Shown: positions 27,184 to 34,799 of the stretch, piece after piece
Position numbering within the stretch: the first letter of the stretch is position 1
Layout of the letters: each line of letters starts with the position of its first letter
Source of the DNA: Aminipila butyrica
GTDB lineage: Bacteria; Bacillota; Clostridia; Peptostreptococcales; Anaerovoracaceae
Direction of reading: 5' to 3'
Assembly: GCF_010669305.1 (NCBI RefSeq)
Contig: NZ_CP048649.1
Span: 1,922,001-1,986,000, forward strand
Length of the DNA stretch: 64,000 bases
Notes under the pieces: generated by a model
The model's input: only the letters and a program-made list of their open reading frames with translations
Databases searched by the model: none
Told to the model about the DNA's origin: nothing
Translations under genes and position numbers: made by a program

Positions 27184-27348
27184 TTAATTGTTCACGGAGC
27201 TGCCGGTTGGAATGATTCTAAGGTTTTTTTCACTGCGAGCGATGGTTTTAGTCATGGTGTCCAAAAATAAGCTCTTACGTTGTTCTTCTGGGTTTTTAAA
27301 TATATTTACTACCATAACTTCTACAGGCTTACCCTTTTTACTTGACAT
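27184..27348 (-). CDS. 54-residue protein next to the recombinase (candidate directionality factor)
   Basis: MSSKKGKPVEVMVVNIF starts at an ATG with AGGGAG 8 nt upstream and ends 18 bp before the recombinase start, so the two form an operon. The protein is small and basic, with no family I recognise. Serine-recombinase elements often encode a short excision factor near the recombinase, for example SprB of SPbeta (58 residues). That role here is inference from size and place only. A CATAAAGTA (-10 of sigma-K/E type) lies at 27403-27411 on the same strand, but without a fitting AC at -35. Confidence 0.65.
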   Translation of the reverse strand: MSSKKGKPVEVMVVNIFKNPEEQRKSLFLDTMTKTIARSEKNLRIIPTGSSVNN

Positions 27349-27736
27349 GGCATACTCTCCCTTCTATTTAATAACATTGATACACTATATTATTTTAGCC
27401 GCTACTTTATGCGGATAGGGGTTCATCGCAGCGGTCCCCATATGCGCCTTCTGGCACGAATAACAACACACTGGTACGCAGTTACTTTCATTCTGGTTCT
27501 AGTCACCTTTCCATATTTGCCCCTGAACTAGAAACAATCTTAATCATTCTGTGCCCTAATTGACTATATCCTGCAGAATCAGCATAATAGCATACCCTCG
27601 AACATTCAGAAAACTTTCTTTTTTCTAGCAACTTTGATTGAATATCACCTAAAATTAACGAAAGCTAAAAATTACGTGTAATAATTTCTTGTTTATGCTA
27701 AAATTAAATTAATTGGTTGAGATGAGGCGCAATAAG
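27349..27736. other. Non-coding stretch upstream of the recombinase operon
   Basis: About 390 bp without a supportable gene. It holds the ribosome site of the 54-residue protein, the CATAAAGTA at 27403-27411 and a short CCGC/GCGG stem around it. Nothing else is recognised. Confidence 0.5.
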
Positions 27737-27868
27737 ATGAAGATAAAATAGTTACGAGAAGCAAAACATATTTCTTCAATGAAATTAGCTAAGATGGTTG
27801 AAATATTAAGGAATAAATGCTGTGTTCTTCGGAAAGTTGTAATTCAATATGAAGTTATTTTTTTATAG
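27737..27868 (+). pseudogene. Relic of an XRE-type helix-turn-helix gene
   Basis: ATG at 27737 gives MKIK, then an in-frame TAG, then LREAKHISSMKLAKMVEI and decayed sequence to a TAG at 27866-27868. Replacing the stop by Gln (TAG/CAG) would give the usual N-terminus of phage-type repressors (MKIKQLREAK...). A GAGG precedes the ATG. Probably the remains of the element's repressor. Short, so confidence is limited. Confidence 0.5.
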
Positions 27869-27874
27869 TAATAG

Positions 27875-27895
27875 TAAAGGATAATATAAGATTAT
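27875..27895 (+). repeat. 21-bp element shared by two convergent genes, copy 1
   Basis: Begins TAAAGGATAATATAAG and is found again as the exact reverse complement at 29665-29685. In both places it lies just upstream of the ribosome site of a gene and in the same orientation relative to it: here 17 bp before the GTG of the GNAT-like gene. It contains TATAAG/GATAAT strings usable as -10. Probably a common promoter or operator. Confidence 0.6.
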
Positions 27896-27912
27896 ATATT
27901 ATTGGAGGGAAT

Positions 27913-28920
27913 GTGAGTAATCAACTTGAACATAAATTTGCAATTAAATCTGTCTCTAGAGCCTCAGATACTGATTACTTAAAGGCTTTAAAAATATATG
28001 TTGAAACGACGCCTTTTGAAATCAGAACAAAAAGTAACGAAATTTCCTATTGGTTGGAAAATTCAACTGGTAGAACTGATTTTCAGGTATATGCTTTTGT
28101 TTTATATCTGAATGGTGAAGTTATTGGCTTTTCAATGACAACCTATATCAACAGAACAAAAATTGTTATTGACGAATATCTTGCAGTTCTAGAGAACTAT
28201 AGAAATCAAACGATTTTTCTAGTATATGAAAGCTTAATTGAAAGTTTCTACAGTGAGAATGGCATTGAAATTTCATATTATATTACAGAAATAAGTAACA
28301 AAGGATCCGGAACTGAAATAGACAGAGAAAGTCAGATTGCACTGAAGATATTATGTCTGAAAGAATACGGGAAAATTGAAGCCTTATATTATGCATTGCC
28401 ACTAGGGATTGATAACCATGAAAGCAATTTTCAAGCATACTTATATATAAAAGAGGGTACGGGGCAATCCAAAAGCCTTAATAAAGATACCTACCTCAAT
28501 ATTATTTATTCTATGTATTATGATTACTGGTATAATTGGTATACTCCTTTTCTGGAGTCAGCACAATTTGAAGAATACAAAATTACTATTGATAAGTGCT
28601 GGACATCAATCAAAGAGAGTTTTCTTAATGAAATATCACCACTACCAATAGTTTATAGCAATTGTTCTCAAATCGATAATGGTGCTCAAGTTTCTATGAA
28701 GCCAATTCCAATAAAAAGGCAAAAGAAAAGTCGTATTTGGTGGATGGTTGTTCCAACTATAATAATCATGCCAATAGTACTTCTATTTTTGTATAGTAAA
28801 GCTTTAGATATTTTGGATATATCTTTAACAACTACAAACAATAATTTATTAGGAACTCTAATAACTGCAACGATCCCAGCACTTATCACTTTTATTATTG
28901 CAAAAAAAAGTGATAGCTAA
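27913..28920 (+). CDS. GNAT-like protein with two C-terminal membrane helices
   Basis: 335 residues. Residues about 1-185 look like a degenerate N-acetyltransferase fold (SDTDYLKALKIYVETTPFE, FVLYLNGEVIGFSMTTYI, IDEYLAVLENYRNQTIFLVYESLIE). The middle is unassigned, and two hydrophobic helices lie at about 275-297 and 312-330. No named family is recognised. The GTG start has GGAGGG before it. It converges on the methyltransferase gene with a 4-bp overlap and shares its 21-bp upstream element. AT-rich, like foreign DNA. A membrane-bound modifying enzyme, possibly of an anti-phage or toxin type, is a guess. Confidence 0.7.
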   Translation: MSNQLEHKFAIKSVSRASDTDYLKALKIYVETTPFEIRTKSNEISYWLENSTGRTDFQVYAFVLYLNGEVIGFSMTTYINRTKIVIDEYLAVLENYRNQTIFLVYESLIESFYSENGIEISYYITEISNKGSGTEIDRESQIALKILCLKEYGKIEALYYALPLGIDNHESNFQAYLYIKEGTGQSKSLNKDTYLNIIYSMYYDYWYNWYTPFLESAQFEEYKITIDKCWTSIKESFLNEISPLPIVYSNCSQIDNGAQVSMKPIPIKRQKKSRIWWMVVPTIIIMPIVLLFLYSKALDILDISLTTTNNNLLGTLITATIPALITFIIAKKSDS

Positions 28921-29633
28921 GATTTCTTTAAGCAATGCAATATAACATTATTTCCATGTTGATTTAAAAGTGGTATTTCTTTTATGATTTTATCAATAAA
29001 GTTCAATGAAACTGCCATTTTATCTACAAAAACTTTGGATAGCAAGCCATCTATAATATGAAATGTTTGCTTGTCAATGATTTGAAAATCATAAGATTTT
29101 AAGATACTATAAATGTATTTATGTGAATATAACCATTGGGTGTGTTTTTCTTCAATATACTCAGTGGTTATAATACTCGCTTCTTTTTTATACACTTGTT
29201 GTCCTAAATATTCAAACCCCCAGCTACTTTCAAATTCTATGATAAGATTACCGTTGTCTTTCAAAACCCTATATAGTTCAGATATAGCTGCTACAGCATC
29301 ACAATAGTTTAATACACTTCCAACACAAATAATATTATCAAAGCTGTTGTTCTCGAAAGGTAGATTTTCAATACTGGCTACAACTGAATTTTCTAACCCC
29401 TGAATTTTCTTGTCTGCAATATCAACATGGAACATCTGCCTACAAGCTATGCCGTAGCTATTTCCAGCTGAACCAGCGTTAAGAATAACCGTGTTTTTAA
29501 GAACATCCCTTTTTGATTTTAAGTAGTGAGAGATAGCTTTATTTGAATATTGATGCCAAGCATCATTCTCATCCCAAATCTTATCTATGTTATTATAGAA
29601 ATCTTTTATTTGATTCTGATTAATATTATGCAT
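28917..29633 (-). CDS. Class I SAM-dependent methyltransferase
   Basis: 238 residues. SAM-binding motif I TVILNAGSAGNSYGI, followed by VDIADKKIQGLE, IENLPFENNSFDNIICVGSVLNY (motifs II-III) and ISELYRVLKDNGNLIIEFES, typical of the Methyltransf_11 type. Substrate unknown. Convergent with the GNAT-like gene. The same 21-bp element stands in front of both. AT-rich. Confidence 0.85.
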   Translation of the reverse strand: MHNINQNQIKDFYNNIDKIWDENDAWHQYSNKAISHYLKSKRDVLKNTVILNAGSAGNSYGIACRQMFHVDIADKKIQGLENSVVASIENLPFENNSFDNIICVGSVLNYCDAVAAISELYRVLKDNGNLIIEFESSWGFEYLGQQVYKKEASIITTEYIEEKHTQWLYSHKYIYSILKSYDFQIIDKQTFHIIDGLLSKVFVDKMAVSLNFIDKIIKEIPLLNQHGNNVILHCLKKS

Positions 29634-29664
29634 CTCATTCCTCTTCTCTCAAAATATCTAAAGG

Positions 29665-29685
29665 ATAATCTTATATTATCCTTTA
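29665..29685 (-). repeat. 21-bp element shared by two convergent genes, copy 2
   Basis: Exact reverse complement of 27875-27895, lying 32 bp upstream of the methyltransferase ATG and oriented towards it. Here it is also part of a local palindrome (AAAGGATAAT ... TATTATCCTTT, 29660-29684). Confidence 0.6.
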
Positions 29686-29716
29686 TTCATGAGACAAAAA
29701 GGCACTCTTCCCCTTA

Positions 29717-30637
29717 TCAAAAGGTAATTTTATTTCTGGGGTGCTTGGTTGTGAGTATCTCCCGCTGTTTGCTCAATGCCACATGAGTATAAATTTGCGT
29801 TGTCAAGATGGAACTATGCCCCAAAATTTGCTGGATGTAACGAATATCCACATCTTCTTCTAGAAGCATCGTGGCAAAAGTGTGCCTGAACATGTGTGGT
29901 GTGACTTTCTCGGCAATTCCTGCTTGCTCTGCATACCTTTTTATCATAAAGCGTATCGACTGCTCTGATAGCCGTTTTCCTATTCGATTGACAAAGAGAT
30001 ACTGACTGTTCTTTAAATCGGTCGAAAAAGCCTTGCAATAAGCAGATAACGCCTTTAAAACTTGCACATTAGTAATTTGTATCATCCGTTCTTTTGATCC
30101 CTTTCCCTGTATAAGAATTTTACCCTGGTTTAAGTCAAAATCGGCCAACGTAATAAAACTCAGCTCTGATACACGTATTCCAGTGGCAAAGAGCAGTTCC
30201 AGCACAGCTATATCCCGTATTCTTGACTTATTAGAAGGCGTCCCTACTGCCTCTAATTCTTGCTCATGATAGGCACTGTAAAACAGTTTTTGCAAATTCT
30301 CTACAGAAATAGTTTTAGGAAGCAATGATGGTTCCCTAAATTTAACTTTTATTTTTGAAAAAGGATTTTCTTGGATAACTTCCTCATACTCCAGGTAAGC
30401 AAAAAAAGCTTTTAATGCGGCTATTTTCCGCTTGGTGGTCTTGGGTTTAAAACGCTTATGTAAACCTGTTATAAAATTTGATAAATATACCCTATTTATG
30501 ACTTGTCCAGTATCTTCTGCATATATTTGAAATTGATTTAAATCAATACGATATGCTTTTATGGTTTTGTCGCTAAGTTTTTTTTGGTACTGGCAATATT
30601 CCAAATAAGTAATGATAGCCTTTTCTAAATCAAACAT
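29717..30637 (-). CDS. Tyrosine recombinase (XerC/D-like integrase)
   Basis: 306 residues. N-terminal SAM-like core-binding domain (FDLEKAIITYLEYCQYQKKLSDKTIKAYRIDLNQF-type) and a catalytic domain with the full set: Arg in FATGIRVSEL, Lys in IQGKGSKERM, HxxR in TPHMFRHTFA, His in ILGHSSILTT and Tyr in QIYTHV. It could be a relic of a second integrated element nested in the first, or serve the methyltransferase/GNAT unit. No partner att repeats were found by eye. Confidence 0.92.
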   Translation of the reverse strand: MFDLEKAIITYLEYCQYQKKLSDKTIKAYRIDLNQFQIYAEDTGQVINRVYLSNFITGLHKRFKPKTTKRKIAALKAFFAYLEYEEVIQENPFSKIKVKFREPSLLPKTISVENLQKLFYSAYHEQELEAVGTPSNKSRIRDIAVLELLFATGIRVSELSFITLADFDLNQGKILIQGKGSKERMIQITNVQVLKALSAYCKAFSTDLKNSQYLFVNRIGKRLSEQSIRFMIKRYAEQAGIAEKVTPHMFRHTFATMLLEEDVDIRYIQQILGHSSILTTQIYTHVALSKQREILTTKHPRNKITF

Positions 30638-30724
30638 GTCTTTATCCTCCTGATGTTAAAGTAACAAACTTATTATGGAGGATAACTGCTTATTTGTCTA
30701 AGTTTACTAAATTCTTAGGAAAAC

Positions 30725-30758
30725 AAAAACCCCCTAACAACATCGCTAAGGGGTTTTT
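30725..30758 (-). terminator. Terminator after the SulP gene
   Basis: On the minus strand AAAAACCCC pairs with GGGGTTTTT over a 16-nt loop, followed by GTTTT. It lies about 120 bp after the SulP stop codon and before the tyrosine recombinase start. Confidence 0.7.
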
Positions 30759-30876
30759 AATTTGACATGTTTATTCTATTTCTTATTTGCAAGTCTAGGC
30801 CTCTAGCCTTTAATTCTTCAAATAAATTTACATACACCCAGTGATTTCAAATTAGTATTTGTGATAAGACACAGTA

Positions 30877-32544
30877 TTAGCTGCATTTCAACTGCTCGGC
30901 ACGTGCAAGCGCATCATCTGTATGGGGCAGGAAGTTATTTAATCCTATTAACTGATCAAATCCAGCTTTTTTCATAACAGACATGGGCTGATTTTGCACA
31001 TGGGCAAATAGCAGTGTTATGCCCTGCTTTTTACAGGTTTTATGGATTTTTTGGATGGAACGAAGAGCCGTTACATCCATAGAGGGGACACTTCTCATCC
31101 TTATAATCAAAACGTTCTTTTTTACTTTTCCTTCAACTGTAATATCTATAAATTTGTGGGCCGCAGCAAAGAACATCGGTCCGCTAATTTCGTATACCAT
31201 AGCATTTTGGGGCACTTTTTTATACTTAATATTCTCAATGTCATTTATATAATCTTCATCTGTTAAATCTTCAACATACTTCCAGCCATTTACTTCCGTT
31301 ACTTCTGACATACGTTTCATAAAAAGAAAAGAGGATAGCACAACCCCAACTTCAATGGCAATTACCAGATCAAAGAATACCGTCAGAAGAAAAGTGGCCA
31401 CTAAGACAATAATATCACTTTTAGGTGAAGTTTTTAGCAATTCAACAAATTGTCTCCATCCGCTCATATTATAAGCCACCATCATTAGCACTGCTGCCAG
31501 CACAGACAAAGGTATTAATGCTGCCAGAGGCATTAATACCAGCAAAATTAATAATAGTGTAATGGCGTGAATTATTCCAGCAATTGGCGTACGTCCACCA
31601 TTTTTTACGTTAGCCGCAGTTCTAGCAATCGCACCAGTCGCCGGAATCCCACCAAAAAGTCCAGAAAAGACATTTCCGATACCTTGACCAATTAATTCCA
31701 TATTGGAGCGGTGTTTACCGCCTATCATACCATCTGATACGACGCAAGATAATAAAGATTCTATTCCGGCAAGAATGGCAATGGTAAAGGCTGGCTGAAT
31801 TAATTGCAATATAGTTTTAAAGTCTGCTTCGGGTATGTGAAATGAAGGTAAACTGGCAGAGATTTCTCCATAAACACTACCAATCGTATCAATTTGCAAA
31901 TTTAAACTTTTAACAAGCAATACGGAAACAATGATAGCTATTAAAGAACCGGGAATCTTATCTGTAATCTTAGGCCAGAAAATTAATATCCCTAAAGATA
32001 TAGCACCTATTAGCAATGCTGATAAATCAATTGTATGTAAGCTCTCTGAATATATTTTTATTTTTTCAATAAATCCGGAGGGAACAGCACCCATATCAAG
32101 TCCCAAAAATTCTTTTATCTGACCAGCAACTATACCTACTGCTATGCCACCTGTGAATCCTGTAGTTATAGTATACGGAATAAATTTAATTAAACTTCCA
32201 AATCGTAAAAATCCCATGGCGATTAAAATAATTCCTGCCATTATGGTTGCAATTACAAGTCCATCAAACCCATGCGTCTGAATTATCCCATATACTATAA
32301 CTACAAATGCAGCAGTTGGTCCACCAATTTGAACTCGGCTACCTCCAAAAAATGATACTAAAAACCCAGCGATAATTGCCGTATAGAGTCCCCTTTCCGG
32401 ACTAACTCCTGATGCAATAGCAAGTGCAATCGAAAGTGGTAATGCTATAATTGCAACGATAATACCCGCAGTTACATCTTTTATAAATTGTTGCCCATTA
32501 TAACTTTCCATGACCGAAAAAAGTTTCGGTTTTAATTTTTCCAT
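30877..32544 (-). CDS. SulP (SLC26) family anion transporter with STAS domain
   Basis: 555 residues. Membrane domain of about 10-14 helices with the SulP signature (AIIALPLSIALAIASGVSPERGLYTAIIAG, FGGSRVQIGGPTAAFVVIV), MIGGKHRSNMELIGQGIGNV, and a cytoplasmic STAS domain at about 440-550 (MVYEISGPMFFAAAHKF, MRSVPSMDVTALRSI). Substrate could be sulfate, bicarbonate or another anion. AT-rich, inside the element, transcribed alone between two terminator-like hairpins. Confidence 0.93.
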   Translation of the reverse strand: MEKLKPKLFSVMESYNGQQFIKDVTAGIIVAIIALPLSIALAIASGVSPERGLYTAIIAGFLVSFFGGSRVQIGGPTAAFVVIVYGIIQTHGFDGLVIATIMAGIILIAMGFLRFGSLIKFIPYTITTGFTGGIAVGIVAGQIKEFLGLDMGAVPSGFIEKIKIYSESLHTIDLSALLIGAISLGILIFWPKITDKIPGSLIAIIVSVLLVKSLNLQIDTIGSVYGEISASLPSFHIPEADFKTILQLIQPAFTIAILAGIESLLSCVVSDGMIGGKHRSNMELIGQGIGNVFSGLFGGIPATGAIARTAANVKNGGRTPIAGIIHAITLLLILLVLMPLAALIPLSVLAAVLMMVAYNMSGWRQFVELLKTSPKSDIIVLVATFLLTVFFDLVIAIEVGVVLSSFLFMKRMSEVTEVNGWKYVEDLTDEDYINDIENIKYKKVPQNAMVYEISGPMFFAAAHKFIDITVEGKVKKNVLIIRMRSVPSMDVTALRSIQKIHKTCKKQGITLLFAHVQNQPMSVMKKAGFDQLIGLNNFLPHTDDALARAEQLKCS

Positions 32545-32726
32545 TATATTTCTCCCTAATAATTTCTGTTATTTTTTCAAAAAATTGTTTTTTCCTTTCT
32601 TTATTAAATGCTTTAGCACAGTTAGTGAACTGATTATATTTTTACTACACATGTCAGCACACTTTTTGCATGAAGCACTACAAGAATAATAACGATTCAG
32701 ACAACCTAAAATCTTATACAAAACAG

Positions 32727-32756
32727 AAACCTCAGAGGTGTAACCGACTGAGGTTT
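32727..32756 (-). terminator. Hairpin after the antitoxin gene
   Basis: AAACCTCAG and CTGAGGTTT form a 9-bp stem with a 12-nt loop; on the minus strand it is followed by CTGTTTTG. Ends the Phd-type antitoxin transcript. Confidence 0.65.
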
Positions 32757-32812
32757 GCGTTAGCTATGCTCAATAATAAATTTAATAAGTTTCTGCTTCT
32801 TCTTTAATCTTT

Positions 32813-33055
32813 TCATTTAGCAAGTCCATTAAATGTTGAAAAATGCCGCTTTACAATATTTTGACCGAGTTCTTGCACCGTTGCGTTATCGGCAAACTCG
32901 TCATTTTGAAATTGGCTGTATTCCAAAAGCACATACCGGGGGGTATTGTTTTTCAAGATAATCGCTATGCCATTTGTGTCAACAAGTCTTGCAACCTTTG
33001 AAAAGTTTTGATTAGCTTCTGTGATGGAAACTAGGCTGTCTGTATTTATTTGCAT
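32813..33055 (-). CDS. Phd/YefM-type antitoxin, apparently without toxin
   Basis: 80 residues: MQINTDSLVSITEANQNFSKVARLVDTNGIAIILKNN-type N-terminus that binds DNA in Phd/YefM antitoxins, followed by RYVLLEYSQFQ. No complete Doc- or RelE-type toxin follows. Directly after it, an ATG that overlaps its TGA stop opens an 18-codon frame MKRLKKKQKLIKFIIEHS. The first residues resemble the start of Doc proteins, so it may be a toxin remnant. Could act as a solitary regulator. Confidence 0.85.
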   Translation of the reverse strand: MQINTDSLVSITEANQNFSKVARLVDTNGIAIILKNNTPRYVLLEYSQFQNDEFADNATVQELGQNIVKRHFSTFNGLAK

Positions 33056-33200
33056 AACTAATTCCTCCCTTCTAGGTTCTGTTTATTAATATCATATGCC
33101 GATTATAGGATAAATACAACCTATTTTATTCAATAAACAGATAAAAGGCATCCTTCGGCGGTAGGATATTAATGTAGATAGTAACAATAAGTTCCTCATT

Positions 33201-33845
33201 CTATCCCATTAGGATTTCACGAACAGCGTCGATTAGTGCATAATATAAAAAACAGTCTTTGGTTCTTGAAGCTGGATGGGCAAAGGCTATAATAATTCTG
33301 TCGGTGACTGTATACCAGATTCCTCTGGAAGTACGTTTCCATTCTATATGGCTGTCCTCATAGATACATTCCAAAAATGGCTTTTCCGTTCCACAACAAA
33401 CTACAATGTCTGCATTATAGAAAGAAAATTGCTGCTTTAAATAATTGCGGCCTGTTTGAGCTGCTAAGGCTACTATTTTATGGTCAGCGGTATAGCTACC
33501 TGATGTTTTTTTCAGATTAAGAGCACAGATTTTTTTCAGATAAGTGTTTCGTCTTTGCTCATTATTTTGCTCCAAATCCTCCCATTGGATATTCTGCTCC
33601 AAATTCAACAGCCCTTCTGTCCATCGAGCCACATTATCCCATGTTTGAGAACGCCCTCCGCCGCGCAGGAATTCTCTTAAGTCCCAATTCTCCCCGCCGT
33701 TTACTTCTTTCAATACAAATACAATTTTATACTTCGCAAGCAGATAGGAGCTTTCCTCTACCACGCCATCTGTAACGAGTTTAGGTTCAACCGCCTTCAT
33801 TGTTTTAAAAAGCATATCTTCTTGCTCTCTGATACTCATTTTCAC
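33201..33845 (-). CDS. Uncharacterised protein, possibly uracil-DNA-glycosylase fold
   Basis: 214 residues, soluble. YKIVFVLKEVNGGENWDLREFL, WDNVARWTEGLLN, ADIVVCCGTEKPF and IIIAFAHPASRTKD resemble the order of strands and the HP-rich end motif of the uracil-DNA glycosylase superfamily, but catalytic residues cannot be assigned. AT-rich, single gene in the element. Function not claimed. Confidence 0.65.
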   Translation of the reverse strand: MKMSIREQEDMLFKTMKAVEPKLVTDGVVEESSYLLAKYKIVFVLKEVNGGENWDLREFLRGGGRSQTWDNVARWTEGLLNLEQNIQWEDLEQNNEQRRNTYLKKICALNLKKTSGSYTADHKIVALAAQTGRNYLKQQFSFYNADIVVCCGTEKPFLECIYEDSHIEWKRTSRGIWYTVTDRIIIAFAHPASRTKDCFLYYALIDAVREILMG

Positions 33846-33976
33846 ACTACCTCTCTACGTTTAATAAAAATTATTATAGCCTATTAAATCTACAATTTCT
33901 ATAAGATTTCACACAATATACTTCATGATATTGTAAAGAGATAAGAGTCTCCTAGTGTTACTTTTTCCTATAAAAA

Positions 33977-34005
33977 AATAATCCAGAAGAAATCTCTGGA
34001 TTATT
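33977..34005. terminator. Terminator after ytaF
   Basis: AATAATCCAG and CTGGATTATT form a 10-bp stem with a 9-nt loop, with A-rich/T-rich flanks on both sides, so it may act in both directions. It lies 18 bp after the ytaF stop. Confidence 0.75.
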
Positions 34006-34023
34006 TTCTGCCTTTGTTATCTT

Positions 34024-34647
34024 TCATATGAAGCTTCGGATTGCTATCAACAGAATCAGTATTCCGCTTATTAGGGTTCCAAATTGACCTAACTGAAATG
34101 GTCCGATCTGGATGTCTGCAACTTTTTGTCCTGCTTTAATTCCAAGCTGCACCATCAAAAAACTGCCAATAGCTGCTGTAAGAGAAATAGCCATAGGCGT
34201 GTAACCCAGCAGTCCAGCACTTAAACCATTCGTCAGTGCATTGGTTGAAAGTGCAACCCCAAGCACGAGTGCTTCAATAATTCCAATATCCTTTGATTTA
34301 TCAAAGTCAGCACATTCAGGGTTTTTCAGAATTGAAGAAAGTCCTTTTATCTCACAAACTTCCTTTTCTTCTGCTTGTTGTTTGTGGGATAATGACAACC
34401 ATATAATTCGTAAACCAATAGCAGATAAGAGAATTACACTCAAAAGCACGGGAAGTATGCCAGGAATTACGGTAGAAACCCATTTCCCGAACAAAATCCC
34501 TAAGAAACTAAACAAAAAGCATATAATGCTAATAATGGTATTTGAAAAGACACTAATTCGGATTTTTCTTATTCCATAAGTAATGCCTACGCCTAAGTTA
34601 TCAAGACTTGATGATAATGCAAAGCCGAGTATAAATAGCCAAGTCAT
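34024..34647 (-). CDS. ytaF: Sporulation membrane protein YtaF (MntP-like)
   Basis: 207 residues, six predicted helices in two related halves: ILGFALSSSLDNLGVGITYGIRKI and ALVLGVALSTNALTNGLSAGLLGYTPM carry the Asp/Asn-containing MntP-type motifs, and PIALVI-like intramembrane stretches follow. YtaF of Bacillus is made during sporulation; metal export is inferred from MntP. ATG at 34647 has GAGGAG 6 nt upstream. A sigma-K-type promoter lies at 34680-34707. Unusual for such a gene to sit inside a mobile element. Confidence 0.88.
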   Translation of the reverse strand: MTWLFILGFALSSSLDNLGVGITYGIRKIRISVFSNTIISIICFLFSFLGILFGKWVSTVIPGILPVLLSVILLSAIGLRIIWLSLSHKQQAEEKEVCEIKGLSSILKNPECADFDKSKDIGIIEALVLGVALSTNALTNGLSAGLLGYTPMAISLTAAIGSFLMVQLGIKAGQKVADIQIGPFQLGQFGTLISGILILLIAIRSFI

Positions 34648-34679
34648 AAGGTCTCCTCTCACATAATATGATTCGTGAT

Positions 34680-34707
34680 TATTTTATGCAATATTGAGGA
34701 ACTGTGT
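34680..34707 (-). promoter_or_regulatory. Sigma-K-type promoter of ytaF
   Basis: On the minus strand AC (34706-34707), 17 nt, CATAAAATA (34680-34688). Fits AC-N16/17-CATANNNTA. About 32 nt before the ATG. Confidence 0.6.
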
Positions 34708-34799
34708 TACATACCATGAATTATAGGCAAGAACCAATAAAAAATGGCCTTGCGTATAAATTACTATCCAAACCTTGGCTTATGTACCTTCTTTGTAGA

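Noticed and set aside
27403..27411. Sigma-K promoter of the recombinase operon
   Set aside because: The -10 CATAAAGTA fits, but there is no AC 16-17 nt upstream and no good sigma-E -35; kept only as a remark.
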